A DNA stretch of 64,000 nucleotides from CADCTB01 sp964479465 (GCA_964479465.1 CAYZMG010000002.1:91508-155507); one strand, 5' to 3'. Counted from the stretch's first letter, positions 35,412 through 45,076 are shown. Program-made: numbers and translations. The notes: a model not told the origin generated them from the letters alone.

Positions 35412-36425
35412 TCAGGTCAGGTCGAAGACAACCCGCGCCTTCACGGCGGCGTGCTCGACGTCGGTCATGGCCTGGTTGACGTCCTCCAGCCGGCGCTTCT
35501 CGTACTCGACCTTGGTGAGGCCGGCCTTGTGCAGCTCGAAGACGTCGCGGAGGTCCCGGCGGGTACCGACGATCGAGCCGACGATCTTGGTGCCGTTCAG
35601 GACGGTCTCGAAGATGGGGAGGCGGATGTCGTTGTCGGCGGGCAGGCCCACGAAGACGAGCGTGCCGCCCCGCCGCAGGGAGCCGTAGGCCTGTTCGAAG
35701 GCCTTGGGGCTCACGGCCAGGGAGATGGCGGCGTCGGCCCCGCCGAGGGCCTTGATGACCGCAACGGGGTCCTCCTCGCGGGCGTTGACGGTGTAGGTGG
35801 CACCGAGCTCCTTGGCCATCTGGAGCTTCTCGTCGACGAGGTCCACGGCGACGACCTGGGCGCCGGCGATGCGGGCGTACTGGAGAGCCAGGTGGCCCAG
35901 GCCGCCCACGCCGAAGATGGCGACCAGGTCCGACGAACGGGCACCTGAGACCTTGACCGCCTTGTAGGTGGTGACGCCGGCGCACGTCAACGGTGCGGCC
36001 TCGAACGGGTCGATGCCGTCGGGCACCTTGCCGACGTAGCTGGCGTAGCCGAGGGCGTACTCGCCCCAGCCGCCGTCGATGCCGTAGCCGGTGTTCTTCT
36101 GGCGCTCGCACAGCGTCTCCCACCCGGTGATGCAGTAGTCGCACTCGCCGCAGGCCCAGCCGAGCCAGGGGATGGCGACCCGGTCGCCGGTCCGCACCGC
36201 GGTCACGCCGTCGCCGATGCGCTCGACGATGCCCACGCCCTCGTGGCCGGGGACGAACGGCGGGTTCGGTTTGACCGGCCAGTCGCCGTTGGCGGCATGG
36301 ATGTCGGTGTGGCACAGACCGGATGCCTCGATCTTGACCAGGACCTGTCCCGGTCCTGGCTCGGGGATGGGCCGATCCTCGATGACGACCGGAGTGTGAA
36401 ACTCGCGTACGACCGCTGCCTTCAC
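35412..36425 (-). CDS. Zinc-dependent alcohol dehydrogenase
   Basis: A 337-residue medium-chain dehydrogenase of the AdhP/AdhA type, converting primary alcohols and aldehydes with NAD. The catalytic zinc ligands are in GLCHTDIHA and GHEG, the structural zinc Cys cluster in GWACGECDYCITGWETLC, and the coenzyme fold in IFGVGGLGHLALQYA. Length is normal. The ATG at 36425 is 130 bases from the divergent aldolase-dehydrogenase gene. A shared role in aldehyde metabolism with that neighbour is possible. Confidence 0.95.
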   Translation of the reverse strand: MKAAVVREFHTPVVIEDRPIPEPGPGQVLVKIEASGLCHTDIHAANGDWPVKPNPPFVPGHEGVGIVERIGDGVTAVRTGDRVAIPWLGWACGECDYCITGWETLCERQKNTGYGIDGGWGEYALGYASYVGKVPDGIDPFEAAPLTCAGVTTYKAVKVSGARSSDLVAIFGVGGLGHLALQYARIAGAQVVAVDLVDEKLQMAKELGATYTVNAREEDPVAVIKALGGADAAISLAVSPKAFEQAYGSLRRGGTLVFVGLPADNDIRLPIFETVLNGTKIVGSIVGTRRDLRDVFELHKAGLTKVEYEKRRLEDVNQAMTDVEHAAVKARVVFDLT

Positions 36426-36554
36426 TGGGTTCCCTTTCGCTTCGTTGTTTGACCGTTGGGGGGAAGCGTGGTCTCATCGGCGGGCTCGGACCAGGGCCAA
36501 AGGCCCTGCCCTGGCACGACGAACGACCCCGCTCGGGACCGGTACGGTGACTCA

Positions 36555-38510
36555 GTGATCGCGAATCGCTGGGACGACGCCGGCGCCGCCCGCTCGAGCG
36601 GCGTTCTCGGCGAGCGGGTGTACACCTCCCGGCTGCTGGGTGTGGACCCAGACCTGGTCCTCCACGGCGGCGGGAACACATCGGTGAAGCTGCAGCACAC
36701 GACCGTGTTCGGCGAGACGGTCGACGCCCTGGTTGTGAAGGGCAGCGGCTCCGATCTCTCCGAGATCGACGAGTCCGGCTTCGCCTGGCTCCGCCGGGAC
36801 GCCGTGGCCCGACTGGCCGAGCTCGACGTCCTGACCGACACGCAGATGGCCGAGCAGCTCCGGCTCGCCGAGTTGGTGGCGGGCGGGCCGGCGCCGTCCG
36901 TCGAGGCGATCCTGCACGCCCTCGTCCCCGCCCGGTTCGTCGACCACACCCATGCCGACGCGGTCGTGACCGTCACCAACACGCCGGCGGGTGCCGCGGG
37001 GGTGCGGGAGGTCTACGGAAGCCGGGTGCTCGTCGTGCCGTATGTGATGCCGGGGTTCAGGCTGGCGAAGCTCTTCGGGGAGATGCTCCCGGCGGCGGGC
37101 GACGTCGACGGCGCGGTCCTCATGAACCACGGCATCTTCACGTGGGGTGAGACGGCCAAAGACTCCTACGACCGGATGATCGAACTGGTCCAGGTCGCCG
37201 ATCAGTACGTGGCCTCCCGCCGGCGCCGCCGGCCTACGGCACCGCCGGCTCCATCGCCGGACCGGATCACCCGCGCCCGCCTCCGGCATGACATCTCCGT
37301 CGCCGCCGGCCGCCCGATGGTGGTGCAGGGTCATACGGACGAGGGGGCGATGGCGTTCATCGCCCACTCCACCGTGGCGGAGATCACCCAGCGGGGCACG
37401 GCCACCCCGGACCACGTGATCCGCACCAAGCCCTGGCCCCTACTCGGCCGTGATGTCGACGGCTACGCGCGGCGGTACGGCGAGTACTTCGAGCGCCATC
37501 GTCGCGACCGCGACCTGAAGCAGCTCGACCCGGCACCTCGAGTCATCCTTGATCTCGACTTAGGAATGTGCTGCGCCGGCGGCACGCCGCGCGAGGCGGG
37601 CATCGCCGCCGACATCTACCGCCACACCATGAAGGTGATCCTCGATGCCGAGGCCATCGGCGGCTACCAGCCGGCGGCTATCGCCGACCTGTTCGACGTC
37701 GAGTACTGGGAGCTGGAGCAGGCCAAGCTCCGCCGTGGGGCGAAGCCGGCGCCCTTCGCCGGTGAGGTCGCCCTGGTCACCGGCGCCGCCGGCGGGATCG
37801 GGAAGGCGTGCGCGGTGGCGCTCATGGCCGAGGGCACCGCGGTGATAGGCATCGATGTGGATCCCGAGATCAAGGTCTCCTTCGACGGGGCGAACTGGCT
37901 CGGCGTCCAAGCCGACGTCACCGACGGCGACGCCATGGAGGCCGCGCTTGACGCCGCCGTCGCCCGATTCGGTGGGCTGGATATCCTGGTCCTCAACGCC
38001 GGCGTCTTCCCGCCGAGCACCCGCATCTCGGACCTGCAGCCGGACGCCTGGCGCCGGGTCATGGCCGTGAACGTCGACGCCGGCGCAGCACTCCTCGCCG
38101 CCGCCCACCCGCTCCTCGCACTGGCGCCGGACCGCGGCCGGGTGGTCGTCATCGGTTCGAAGAACGTGCCTGCCCCTGGACCTGGCGCCGGCGCCTACTC
38201 CGCCTCAAAGGCGGCGCTGACCCAGCTGGCCCGGGTGGCGGCCCTGGAATGGGGCGCAGACGGGATACGCGTGAACGTGATCCACCCCAACGCGGTGTCC
38301 GGCACGGCCATCCAGTCGGAGGAATTCCTGGCGGAGCGGGCCGCCCACTACGGCGTGACAGTCGAGGAGTACCGCACGAACAACGTGCTCGGTACCGAGA
38401 TCTCGAGCGTTGATGTCGCCCGCATGTGCATCGCCATGTGCGGTCCGGCCTTCGCAAGGACGACCGGAGCGCAAGTCGCCGTCGATGGGGGCAACGAGCG
38501 AGTCATCTAG
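36555..38510 (+). CDS. Bifunctional aldolase / short-chain dehydrogenase (RhaD-type fusion)
   Basis: A 651-residue fusion. The N-terminal half is a class II aldolase of the AraD/FucA fold with zinc ligands in FVDHTHADAV and MNHGIFTWG. The C-terminal half is a short-chain dehydrogenase with TGAAGGIGKACA, LNAGVFPP and the catalytic YSASK. Relatives cleave rhamnulose- or similar ketose-1-phosphates and oxidise lactaldehyde. No rhamnose kinase or isomerase gene is here. I chose GTG at 36555, where the family sequence begins; the open frame extends to 36456. The stop shares CTAG with the convergent ligase gene. Confidence 0.9.
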   Translation: MIANRWDDAGAARSSGVLGERVYTSRLLGVDPDLVLHGGGNTSVKLQHTTVFGETVDALVVKGSGSDLSEIDESGFAWLRRDAVARLAELDVLTDTQMAEQLRLAELVAGGPAPSVEAILHALVPARFVDHTHADAVVTVTNTPAGAAGVREVYGSRVLVVPYVMPGFRLAKLFGEMLPAAGDVDGAVLMNHGIFTWGETAKDSYDRMIELVQVADQYVASRRRRRPTAPPAPSPDRITRARLRHDISVAAGRPMVVQGHTDEGAMAFIAHSTVAEITQRGTATPDHVIRTKPWPLLGRDVDGYARRYGEYFERHRRDRDLKQLDPAPRVILDLDLGMCCAGGTPREAGIAADIYRHTMKVILDAEAIGGYQPAAIADLFDVEYWELEQAKLRRGAKPAPFAGEVALVTGAAGGIGKACAVALMAEGTAVIGIDVDPEIKVSFDGANWLGVQADVTDGDAMEAALDAAVARFGGLDILVLNAGVFPPSTRISDLQPDAWRRVMAVNVDAGAALLAAAHPLLALAPDRGRVVVIGSKNVPAPGPGAGAYSASKAALTQLARVAALEWGADGIRVNVIHPNAVSGTAIQSEEFLAERAAHYGVTVEEYRTNNVLGTEISSVDVARMCIAMCGPAFARTTGAQVAVDGGNERVI

Positions 38511-39763
38511 CGCGTCCCGCTGGCCGCCATCCGGCGCCGGCCGGCGGTCCACGCGTCGAGCACGTCGTCGCCCGGGCAGCGCCCCCGGTCGACGTAGCGG
38601 TCGGCGAACGCGGCAGTCGGCCCGGGGTCCACGCCGATCCGGGGCAGGGCGCGGAGGGCGGCGGCGAAGCAGGTGCGGGCCGCAGACGCCAGCCCTGGAT
38701 GGCTCAGGCCGTGGGCTGCGGCCTCGTCCCAGCAGTCGACGACCGGCCGGCACGTCCGCTCGGCGGTGTCGAGCGCCTCGGGATCGTCGAGGAGGGCGGT
38801 CGTCACGGCCAGGGCCACCTGCCACCACGGGCTGGGGAGGGCGTCGATCATCCGCAGCTCCAGCCAGCCCTTCGGACGCACCGGCGGGAACAGCGTGGTG
38901 AGGTGGTAGGCGAAGTCGGCGACCGTCGGGTACCCGAGCTCGTGGCCTTCCGACATCCACTCTGCGAAGGTCAGGGTCTCGCGGAGGGGCTGGTAATCGG
39001 AAGCCCCGGCCCGGATGAGTATGACTCTGGCGGCGAGCGCGTAGCGGGCCCAGGCGTCGGCCGGCGAGAGGAGGGACAGCGCCGGCGCCGACCGGGTGCG
39101 GTCGAGCGCCGCCCACACCTGCTGGCGGGAGGACTTGGCGCCGGTGGGGACGCCCAAGGCGAGCGGCGAGTTGGCGAAGGCGGCCACCAGCACCGGCCCG
39201 AGCGCGTGGGCCACCCGCCAGCGGCGGGCCAGGTCGGCGGGATCGCCGAGGTCGAGGTTGACCTGGATGGACGCGGTGGCGCACATCATGCTCAGGCCGG
39301 CGCCGCCGTCGCCCTCGAAGTACGCCTCCATGGCGTCGTACCGGCGGCTCGACACAATGCGCCGGCTCGGCCGCATCGGATCGAGGCCGAGGGCTGTGGT
39401 GTGGACGCCGGCGGTGTCCAGCGCGGACTGGAGGCATTCCACGCCGGCAGCGGTGGCTTCGATCGCCGGTCCGGCGCCGGCGTGGGGGCGGCTGCTCAGC
39501 TCGACCTGGCCGCCGGGCTCGAGGGTGAGCCGCCCGCCGCCGGGCACGTCGAGGTGGTCGAGGACGGCGAACAGGTCATCGGAGTCGGGCCGCCGGGAAG
39601 GGTCGCCGGCGGTCATGGTCAACAGTTCGAGTTCGACGCCTACCCGGCCGGGCGGGCCGGCGGGGGTGAAGCAGCGGTGCCGGACGTGGTCGTGGATATC
39701 GGCGAGGGTGAGGGACCGCGCGGGCGCAGGCACGGGCCTACCTGTACCCGAACGAAGCGGCAA
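38507..39763 (-). CDS. Glutamate-cysteine ligase, EgtA-like
   Basis: A 418-residue GCS2-type carboxylate-amine ligase making gamma-glutamylcysteine. The N-terminus has VGVELELLTM with the metal-binding Glu pair, then LTLEPGGQVELSSRP, and ASIQVNLDLG in the middle. WLELRMIDALPSPWW is typical of the actinobacterial EgtA branch, the first step of ergothioneine synthesis. No egtB, egtC or egtD gene is in the window, so that pathway cannot be confirmed here. The start region is uncertain. Confidence 0.85.
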   Translation of the reverse strand: MPLRSGTGRPVPAPARSLTLADIHDHVRHRCFTPAGPPGRVGVELELLTMTAGDPSRRPDSDDLFAVLDHLDVPGGGRLTLEPGGQVELSSRPHAGAGPAIEATAAGVECLQSALDTAGVHTTALGLDPMRPSRRIVSSRRYDAMEAYFEGDGGAGLSMMCATASIQVNLDLGDPADLARRWRVAHALGPVLVAAFANSPLALGVPTGAKSSRQQVWAALDRTRSAPALSLLSPADAWARYALAARVILIRAGASDYQPLRETLTFAEWMSEGHELGYPTVADFAYHLTTLFPPVRPKGWLELRMIDALPSPWWQVALAVTTALLDDPEALDTAERTCRPVVDCWDEAAAHGLSHPGLASAARTCFAAALRALPRIGVDPGPTAAFADRYVDRGRCPGDDVLDAWTAGRRRMAASGTR

Positions 39764-39827
39764 CCCATGTCAGGTTGCGGACGGGGGACAGCCAGAGATG
39801 CAGGTTGAGCACCGGGATCCTTCCTGG

Positions 39828-40550
39828 TCAGGAGACGGGGGTCTGGGTGGCGTTGGCGACGGGCACGGCGAACGCCCGACACCAGATGAGCACAGTTTGA
39901 GGGCTGCGGATGTCAACCCCCGCCGGCACGGCATAGTTCTGGCTGCCCTGGTTGCCCTTCAGGGCGCCCAGCTCGACGCCGGCCGCCGGCGAACGCCGGT
40001 CGGTGCCGGGCACGAGATAGAGGACGTAGTCGGGGCCGTTCTCGACGTCGATGTCCTCCAGCCGGACGAAGGCCGTGCCGTCGGCCAGGCGGTAAAGGGC
40101 GGCGTCACCGGAGGCCCGATGGTCGATGCCGCGCAATCCCCCCGCCGAGATCTGCGCCGGCGGGGCGGGCACGGTGGTCGTGGTGGCGACGGACGTGGGG
40201 GTGGCGGCGACAGACGTAGGGGCGGCGATCGTCGTCGTCACCTGCAGGCCGAGCTCGGTGGCGGACGTCGGGAGCGTCTCGACCACCGTTTCGTCGCGGA
40301 AGTACGGGAGCACCACGAGGGCGAGCACACCGACGGCCAGGACGGAGGAGACCGCGGCCCCCACCACCGGGTTGGCGACGTAGCGGCGGAGCAGGCGGGA
40401 GACGCCGGCCAGCACCACCACGAGCAGGGCGATGCGCACCAGTGCACTCGGGCTCTTGAGCGTGGCAGTGAAGGGGCCGGGGCGAAGAAGGGCGAAGACG
40501 GCGACGGGCACGCCCACGATGACGACCCGCAGCGCCCAGGAGGGGACCAT
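39828..40550 (-). CDS. Membrane protein with C-terminal DM13 domain
   Basis: A 240-residue protein. Three hydrophobic helices occupy residues 5-80, a Thr/Ala/Pro-rich linker (about 100-130) follows, and the C-terminal 105 residues form a DM13 domain with GDAALYRLADG, VRLEDIDVENGPDYVLYLVP and a conserved Cys in VLIWCRAFAV. DM13 domains are proposed to carry redox-active Cys or cofactors outside the membrane. It is 63 bases after the anchored protein gene and probably ends the module B operon. Confidence 0.8.
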   Translation of the reverse strand: MVPSWALRVVIVGVPVAVFALLRPGPFTATLKSPSALVRIALLVVVLAGVSRLLRRYVANPVVGAAVSSVLAVGVLALVVLPYFRDETVVETLPTSATELGLQVTTTIAAPTSVAATPTSVATTTTVPAPPAQISAGGLRGIDHRASGDAALYRLADGTAFVRLEDIDVENGPDYVLYLVPGTDRRSPAAGVELGALKGNQGSQNYAVPAGVDIRSPQTVLIWCRAFAVPVANATQTPVS

Positions 40551-40613
40551 GCAATGACAGTCTCCACCGCCGGCGCCGCGTTACGGAGTCGCCACCTCTA
40601 GGGATCGCGGCCT

Positions 40614-41051
40614 CTACGGAGTTGGAGGTGCGCCGGCCGCGGCCAGGCGAGCACCGACTTCGGCCGGGACGGACACCTGCCAGCCGGCGGCCTCCAGCTC
40701 GGTCCGGCTGAGCCGCAGCTCGCCGCCGCTCGCGCCCTGGCTGTCGAAGCGGAACACCCAGACGTCGCCCTGGTCGATGACCTCGGAGACCTCTGCGGTG
40801 GATCTCTGCCGCACGGACCCCGCGGAGGTCCACCCGCCGGCGGCGCCGGAGCTGACTTCGATGTCGAGGGCGTAGGCCGTGGGGTTCTCGAAGGTGATCC
40901 GGGCGACGGTGTTCGGTCCCGACGACAGCCCGACGAGGGAGGTGAGGCCGAGGGCGACGGCCAACCCCGCGACGACGGCGGCCACCGCGAGGCCGATGTG
41001 GCGACGGGCCCGGGCGGACGTGTCGGGCCGGACGACGGTGGGCGGGTTCAT
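40614..41051 (-). CDS. Anchored extracytoplasmic protein coupled to the antiporter
   Basis: A 145-residue protein with one N-terminal helix (about 20-43) and an extracytoplasmic beta-rich domain (ARITFENPTAYALDIEVSS onwards). I recognise no family. Its ATG overlaps the antiporter stop as ATGA, so production is coupled to the antiporter. It may be an accessory of the antiporter or of SecDF; this is inference from position. Confidence 0.75.
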   Translation of the reverse strand: MNPPTVVRPDTSARARRHIGLAVAAVVAGLAVALGLTSLVGLSSGPNTVARITFENPTAYALDIEVSSGAAGGWTSAGSVRQRSTAEVSEVIDQGDVWVFRFDSQGASGGELRLSRTELEAAGWQVSVPAEVGARLAAAGAPPTP

Positions 41052-42289
41052 GGGCTGTCCTTTCGGGCGACCGGAGCGGGGAACAGCCGGGCGGGCAGGC
41101 GCCCGGCGAGGAGGTGGGAGCGGGAGGCGGCGATCGGGCCGGCGATGGCCAGGACGAGCACGTAGCCGGCGGTGAACGGGCCGATGCGGCCGTCCAGGCC
41201 GGCGACGAGGGCCAGACTGGCCAGGATAAGGGAGAACTCGCCCCGGGCCAGCACGGTGAGGCCGATGTTGGCCGCCGCGTACGGGCCCATCCCCTGGAGG
41301 CGGGCCGCAAACACGCCGGCGACGACGCAGCCCAGGACGGTCACGGTGACGGCGAGGAGGATGGGGCCGGCGACCGATCCGAGGGCTCCAGGATCGACGC
41401 TCAGGCCGAAGGCGAAGAAGAACATGGCCGCGAAGAGGTCGCGCAGCGGCAGTACCAGCCGCTGAATCCGGTGCGCCACTGCGGTGCCGGCCACGACCTG
41501 GCCGGCCAGGAACGCGCCGATGGCGTCGGAGACGCCGACGTTGGCCGCCACGCCGGCGATGAGCACGGCGACACCCACGAAGCAGACGGTCAGCAACTCG
41601 TCGTCGGCGGTGCCGAGGAGGCGCCCGACCAACCCGCGGCCCCAGCGGGCGACGGCCACCAGCAGCACGAGGAACGCCACGCCTTTGGCGACCGAGGTCG
41701 CGGCAGCGCCGGCGCCCTGGGCGGCGCCCAGCACGGGCTGGAGGAGGGCGAGGTAGATGGCGAGGAAGACGTCTTCCACCACGACGATGCCGAGCAGCAG
41801 GCCGGTCTCGGGGTTGGCCAGCCGGCGGAGCTCGATCAGCAGCTTGGTGACGATTGCCGAGGAGGAGATGCCGACGATGCCGGCGATCACGAGGGTCTCC
41901 CGGCCGCCCCAGCCGAACGACGACCCGACGGCCAGGCCCGAGGACATGTTGATCAGCAGGTACACGGCGCCGGCGATGAGCAGCTTGCGCCCGCCGGCCA
42001 GCAGGTCGTCGAGCGAGAACTCCAGGCCCAGGTGGAACAGCAGGAGGATCAGGCCCAGCGTGGTCAGCAGGCCGAGGTCGGCCGCATCGCGGATGAGCAC
42101 GGGCCCCGGTGTGAACGGCCCGCACACGATGCCCGCGGCCATGAACAGCGGGATGGTCGGCAGGCCGAAGCGCCGGCCGGCCCGCGCCAGGATGCCGGCC
42201 ACCAGGAGGGCGGCGCCCAGGGCAACCAGCTCGCGGCCGGTCTCCCCGCCGGTGGCGGCGAGCAGTCCCGCCGGGCCGGAGAGGTTCAC
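41048..42289 (-). CDS. CPA2-type cation/proton antiporter (KhtU/KefB-like)
   Basis: A 413-residue antiporter with about 12 hydrophobic helices. The CPA2 pattern is seen in LLLFHLGLEFSLDDL, GISSSAIVTKLLIEL, GIVVVEDVFLAIYL and MFFFAFGLSVDP. It lacks an attached regulatory domain, which is supplied by the KhtT-like protein encoded just upstream. In Bacillus KhtTU this pair exports K+ in response to cyclic di-AMP or stress. The GTG start overlaps the KhtT-like stop as GTGA. Confidence 0.92.
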   Translation of the reverse strand: MNLSGPAGLLAATGGETGRELVALGAALLVAGILARAGRRFGLPTIPLFMAAGIVCGPFTPGPVLIRDAADLGLLTTLGLILLLFHLGLEFSLDDLLAGGRKLLIAGAVYLLINMSSGLAVGSSFGWGGRETLVIAGIVGISSSAIVTKLLIELRRLANPETGLLLGIVVVEDVFLAIYLALLQPVLGAAQGAGAAATSVAKGVAFLVLLVAVARWGRGLVGRLLGTADDELLTVCFVGVAVLIAGVAANVGVSDAIGAFLAGQVVAGTAVAHRIQRLVLPLRDLFAAMFFFAFGLSVDPGALGSVAGPILLAVTVTVLGCVVAGVFAARLQGMGPYAAANIGLTVLARGEFSLILASLALVAGLDGRIGPFTAGYVLVLAIAGPIAASRSHLLAGRLPARLFPAPVARKDSP

Positions 42290-42768
42290 CCGGAGACGTG
42301 CCTCACGAAGGCGTCGAGATCCTCCGGCCGGCCGACGACCACGACCCGATCGCCTGGTTGGAGCACCTCGGTGGGCTCGGGGACGACGACGACGGTCTCG
42401 CCCCGCAAGATGGCGACGATCGTCATCCGGGTCCGGCGGCGCACCTCGAGGTCGGCGATCGAGCGGCCGGCGCCGGGGGAGTCGGGGGTGACGGTCACCC
42501 AGTCGATCAGGAGGCCCCCCACGACCGCTTCGATCTGGCGGGTCAGCGTCGGCTGGAAGTAGGCGCCGCCCAGGACGGCGCCGAGCCGGCGGGCCTGGTC
42601 GTCGCTCAGGGAGACGACCGCCGGCGGCGTGCGGCCGGAGGCGTCGCCGAGGTAAACGTCGCGCCGGCCGCTGTGGTGGATCACCACGCTCAGCTCGCCG
42701 CCTTCGGCATGCACGGAGTACCGCCGCCCGATGCCGGGCAATTCCTGCTCGTGGATCTGGTCGCTCAC
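42286..42768 (-). CDS. KhtT-like antiporter regulatory subunit (N domain + TrkA-C)
   Basis: A 160-residue cytoplasmic regulator. The N-terminal domain starts QELPGIGRRYSVHAEGG and runs to about 80; the C-terminal TrkA-C/RCK_C domain has RSIADLEVRRRTRMTIVAI and VLQPGDRVVVVGRPEDL. KhtT proteins gate the KhtU antiporter, the RCK_C domain binding cyclic di-AMP in Bacillus. GTG at 42768 is five bases after the secDF stop; the stop overlaps the antiporter start. The N domain aligns with the stand-alone protein at 13904-14182. Confidence 0.88.
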   Translation of the reverse strand: MSDQIHEQELPGIGRRYSVHAEGGELSVVIHHSGRRDVYLGDASGRTPPAVVSLSDDQARRLGAVLGGAYFQPTLTRQIEAVVGGLLIDWVTVTPDSPGAGRSIADLEVRRRTRMTIVAILRGETVVVVPEPTEVLQPGDRVVVVGRPEDLDAFVRHVSG

Positions 42769-42773
42769 GTTGT

Positions 42774-45011
42774 CTACCGCCTCACCGGTTGTCGTGATCC
42801 CCCCGGCGCCGGCTGGCGCCCGGCGGAGTTGGTCTTACGGCTGGCCCGGCCCTCGAACCACACCGCCAGGGGCGTGGCCGCGAACACGGAGGAATAGGTC
42901 CCCACGATGATGCCGATCAGGAGTGCGAGGGCAAAATCGGTGAGCGTCTCGCCACCGAGCATGTAGAGGGCGACGAGGATGAACAACGCACCGAGGCCGG
43001 TGTTGATGGTTCGCGGGACGGTCTGAAGGCAGGCGTCGTTGGCCACGTCGAGCAGCGGTTCCTTGGGTCGCAGCCGGCGCAGTTCCCGGAGGCGGTCGAA
43101 GACCACGACAGAGTCGTTGATCGAGTAACCGATGACCGTGAGCAAGGCGGCGAGGAACACCCCGTCGAGCGTCTTGCCCAACCACGCGAACAGGCCGAGC
43201 AGCAACAGCACGTCATGCGCCATGGCTGCCACTGCGCCGGCGGCATAGGTCCAGCGGAACCGCACCGCCAAGTAGACCATCTGGGCGACCAGGGCCAGCC
43301 CCAGGGCGATCAGAGCCTTGCGGCGCAGCTCCTGGCCGATGGTGGGGCCGACGAACTCATCCCGTACGACGGTCGGTTCGCCCGCCGCCGACTCGACAGC
43401 GCCCCGCACCCGATCGGCCTCTTCCGGACTCAGTTGGGGCGTGCGGATGGCGACGTTGCCGTCGCCGGACTCTTGGACGACGGCGCGGGGGAAGCCGGCG
43501 TCGGCCACCGCCCGCCGCACGTCGTCAAGGTCGGCGGGGCGGGCCGTGTCGTACTCCAGCAGCCGACCGCCGGAGAACTCGAGGCCGTAGTTCAGGCCCT
43601 GGGTGACGATCCCCGTGGCCGCCAGGACGAGCGCCACCGCGGACCCCGCCAGCCAGCGCTTGAAGTGGCGCAGCAGGTTCGGTCGACGGCGGGAAATCCA
43701 AGCCCGGAACCGTCCGCCCACTTCCAGGCCCAGGAGCTTGGGGTTGTCGCGGAGGCGGCTGCGCAGGACCATGTCGACGAGCAGGCGGGTGACGACCAAG
43801 GCGGTGAACACCGACACGAGGACGCCGATGGACAGGGTGATGCCGAAACCCCGGACCGCCCCGGAGGCGAAGAAGAAGAGCAGGACGGCGGCCAGCAGGG
43901 TGGTGGCATTGGAGTCGGCGATGGCGGTCCAGGCCTTCTCGAAGCCGCGTTTCGCCGCCCGGCGGGTCGACGTCCCGCCGGCCGCCTCCTCCTTGATGCG
44001 CTCGTACACCAACACATTGGCGTCGACGGCCATGCCGATGGCCAGCACGAAGCCGGCGATGCCGGGCAGGGTCAGGGTGGCCCCGATCAGCAGGAGCACC
44101 GCGTAGCTCACGGCCCCGTAGACGGCGAGGGCGAGCGCGGCGAGCACGCCCAGCAGGCGGTAATAGGCGATCATGTACAGCGTCGTCAGGAGGGCACCGA
44201 TCAGTGCCGCCTTGACGCTGGCCTCCACTGCTGCGTCGCCCAGGGTAGGGCCGATCGTGCGCTGCTCGACGATCTCCACCGGCACGGGGAGGGCCCCGGC
44301 CCGGATGAGCAGGGCCAGGTCCTTTGCCTCGCTCTCGGTGAAGCTGCCGGTGATGCTGGTCGTGCCGCCGGTGATGCCCTGATTGCAGCGGATCTCCGGT
44401 GCCACCTGCGGACTGGAGATCACCTCCCCGTCGAGGAGGATGGCCAGTCGCCGGCCCGGGTCGCCGGGCGGGGCGCACGCAGCGTCGCCCGTGAGCTTGG
44501 TCCAGGCGCCGTCGCTGCGGAACTCGACCTGCACCTGCCAGGCCACCGAGAAGCCGCCGCCGATGGTGGCCGAGGCGGTGCCCACGTCGTTGCCAGTGAC
44601 CGCCGCCGGCCCCAGCCCGATGTCGAGGCCGGTCTCGTCGGGCAGCGTGCGCTCGCCGGCGCCGGGGGCCAGCACGGGGTGGAACGTGAGTTCCGCGGTC
44701 TTGCCGATGACGGCGACGGCCTCCTCGGGGTCGGCGACACCCGGCAGCTCGACGATGATCCGCCTGTCGCCCGAGCGTTGCAGGGACGGCTCGGTCACGC
44801 CCAGCTGGTCGACCCGCCGGCGCAGGACCTCCACCGTGCGGTTGAGGGTGTCGGAGTCGACTCTACGTCCCGGCCCGTCTCTGGCCTCCAGGACGATCTG
44901 AGTGCCGCCCTGGAGATCCAGGCCCAGGCGCGCGGGGCGGTCGACGATGAGGAAGGCGGCGCCGGCCACGATCGCAAGGACCAGGGCGGCGCGCCAGCGC
45001 AGCTTCTGCAA
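42774..45011 (-). CDS. secDF: Fused SecD-SecF protein translocase subunit (copy B)
   Basis: A 745-residue SecDF fusion closely similar to copy A: LDLQGGTQIVLEARD, then the matching RSGDRRIIVELPGVADPEEA segment, AIGMAVDANVLVYERIKEE and VIGYSINDSVVVFDRLREL. It lacks copy A's long basic tail. I take the TTG at 45011 as start, with a GAGGAG about 12 bases upstream, but the start is not certain. It precedes the KhtT-like and antiporter genes with a five-base gap, so it is co-transcribed with them. Confidence 0.94.
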   Translation of the reverse strand: MQKLRWRAALVLAIVAGAAFLIVDRPARLGLDLQGGTQIVLEARDGPGRRVDSDTLNRTVEVLRRRVDQLGVTEPSLQRSGDRRIIVELPGVADPEEAVAVIGKTAELTFHPVLAPGAGERTLPDETGLDIGLGPAAVTGNDVGTASATIGGGFSVAWQVQVEFRSDGAWTKLTGDAACAPPGDPGRRLAILLDGEVISSPQVAPEIRCNQGITGGTTSITGSFTESEAKDLALLIRAGALPVPVEIVEQRTIGPTLGDAAVEASVKAALIGALLTTLYMIAYYRLLGVLAALALAVYGAVSYAVLLLIGATLTLPGIAGFVLAIGMAVDANVLVYERIKEEAAGGTSTRRAAKRGFEKAWTAIADSNATTLLAAVLLFFFASGAVRGFGITLSIGVLVSVFTALVVTRLLVDMVLRSRLRDNPKLLGLEVGGRFRAWISRRRPNLLRHFKRWLAGSAVALVLAATGIVTQGLNYGLEFSGGRLLEYDTARPADLDDVRRAVADAGFPRAVVQESGDGNVAIRTPQLSPEEADRVRGAVESAAGEPTVVRDEFVGPTIGQELRRKALIALGLALVAQMVYLAVRFRWTYAAGAVAAMAHDVLLLLGLFAWLGKTLDGVFLAALLTVIGYSINDSVVVFDRLRELRRLRPKEPLLDVANDACLQTVPRTINTGLGALFILVALYMLGGETLTDFALALLIGIIVGTYSSVFAATPLAVWFEGRASRKTNSAGRQPAPGGSRQPVRR

Positions 45012-45076
45012 CTTCTCGGGGCTCCTCGGGCTCGGCCCGCGGCCCTTCCGGGCGCGGGCAGCGACAAAGTTCGGGT

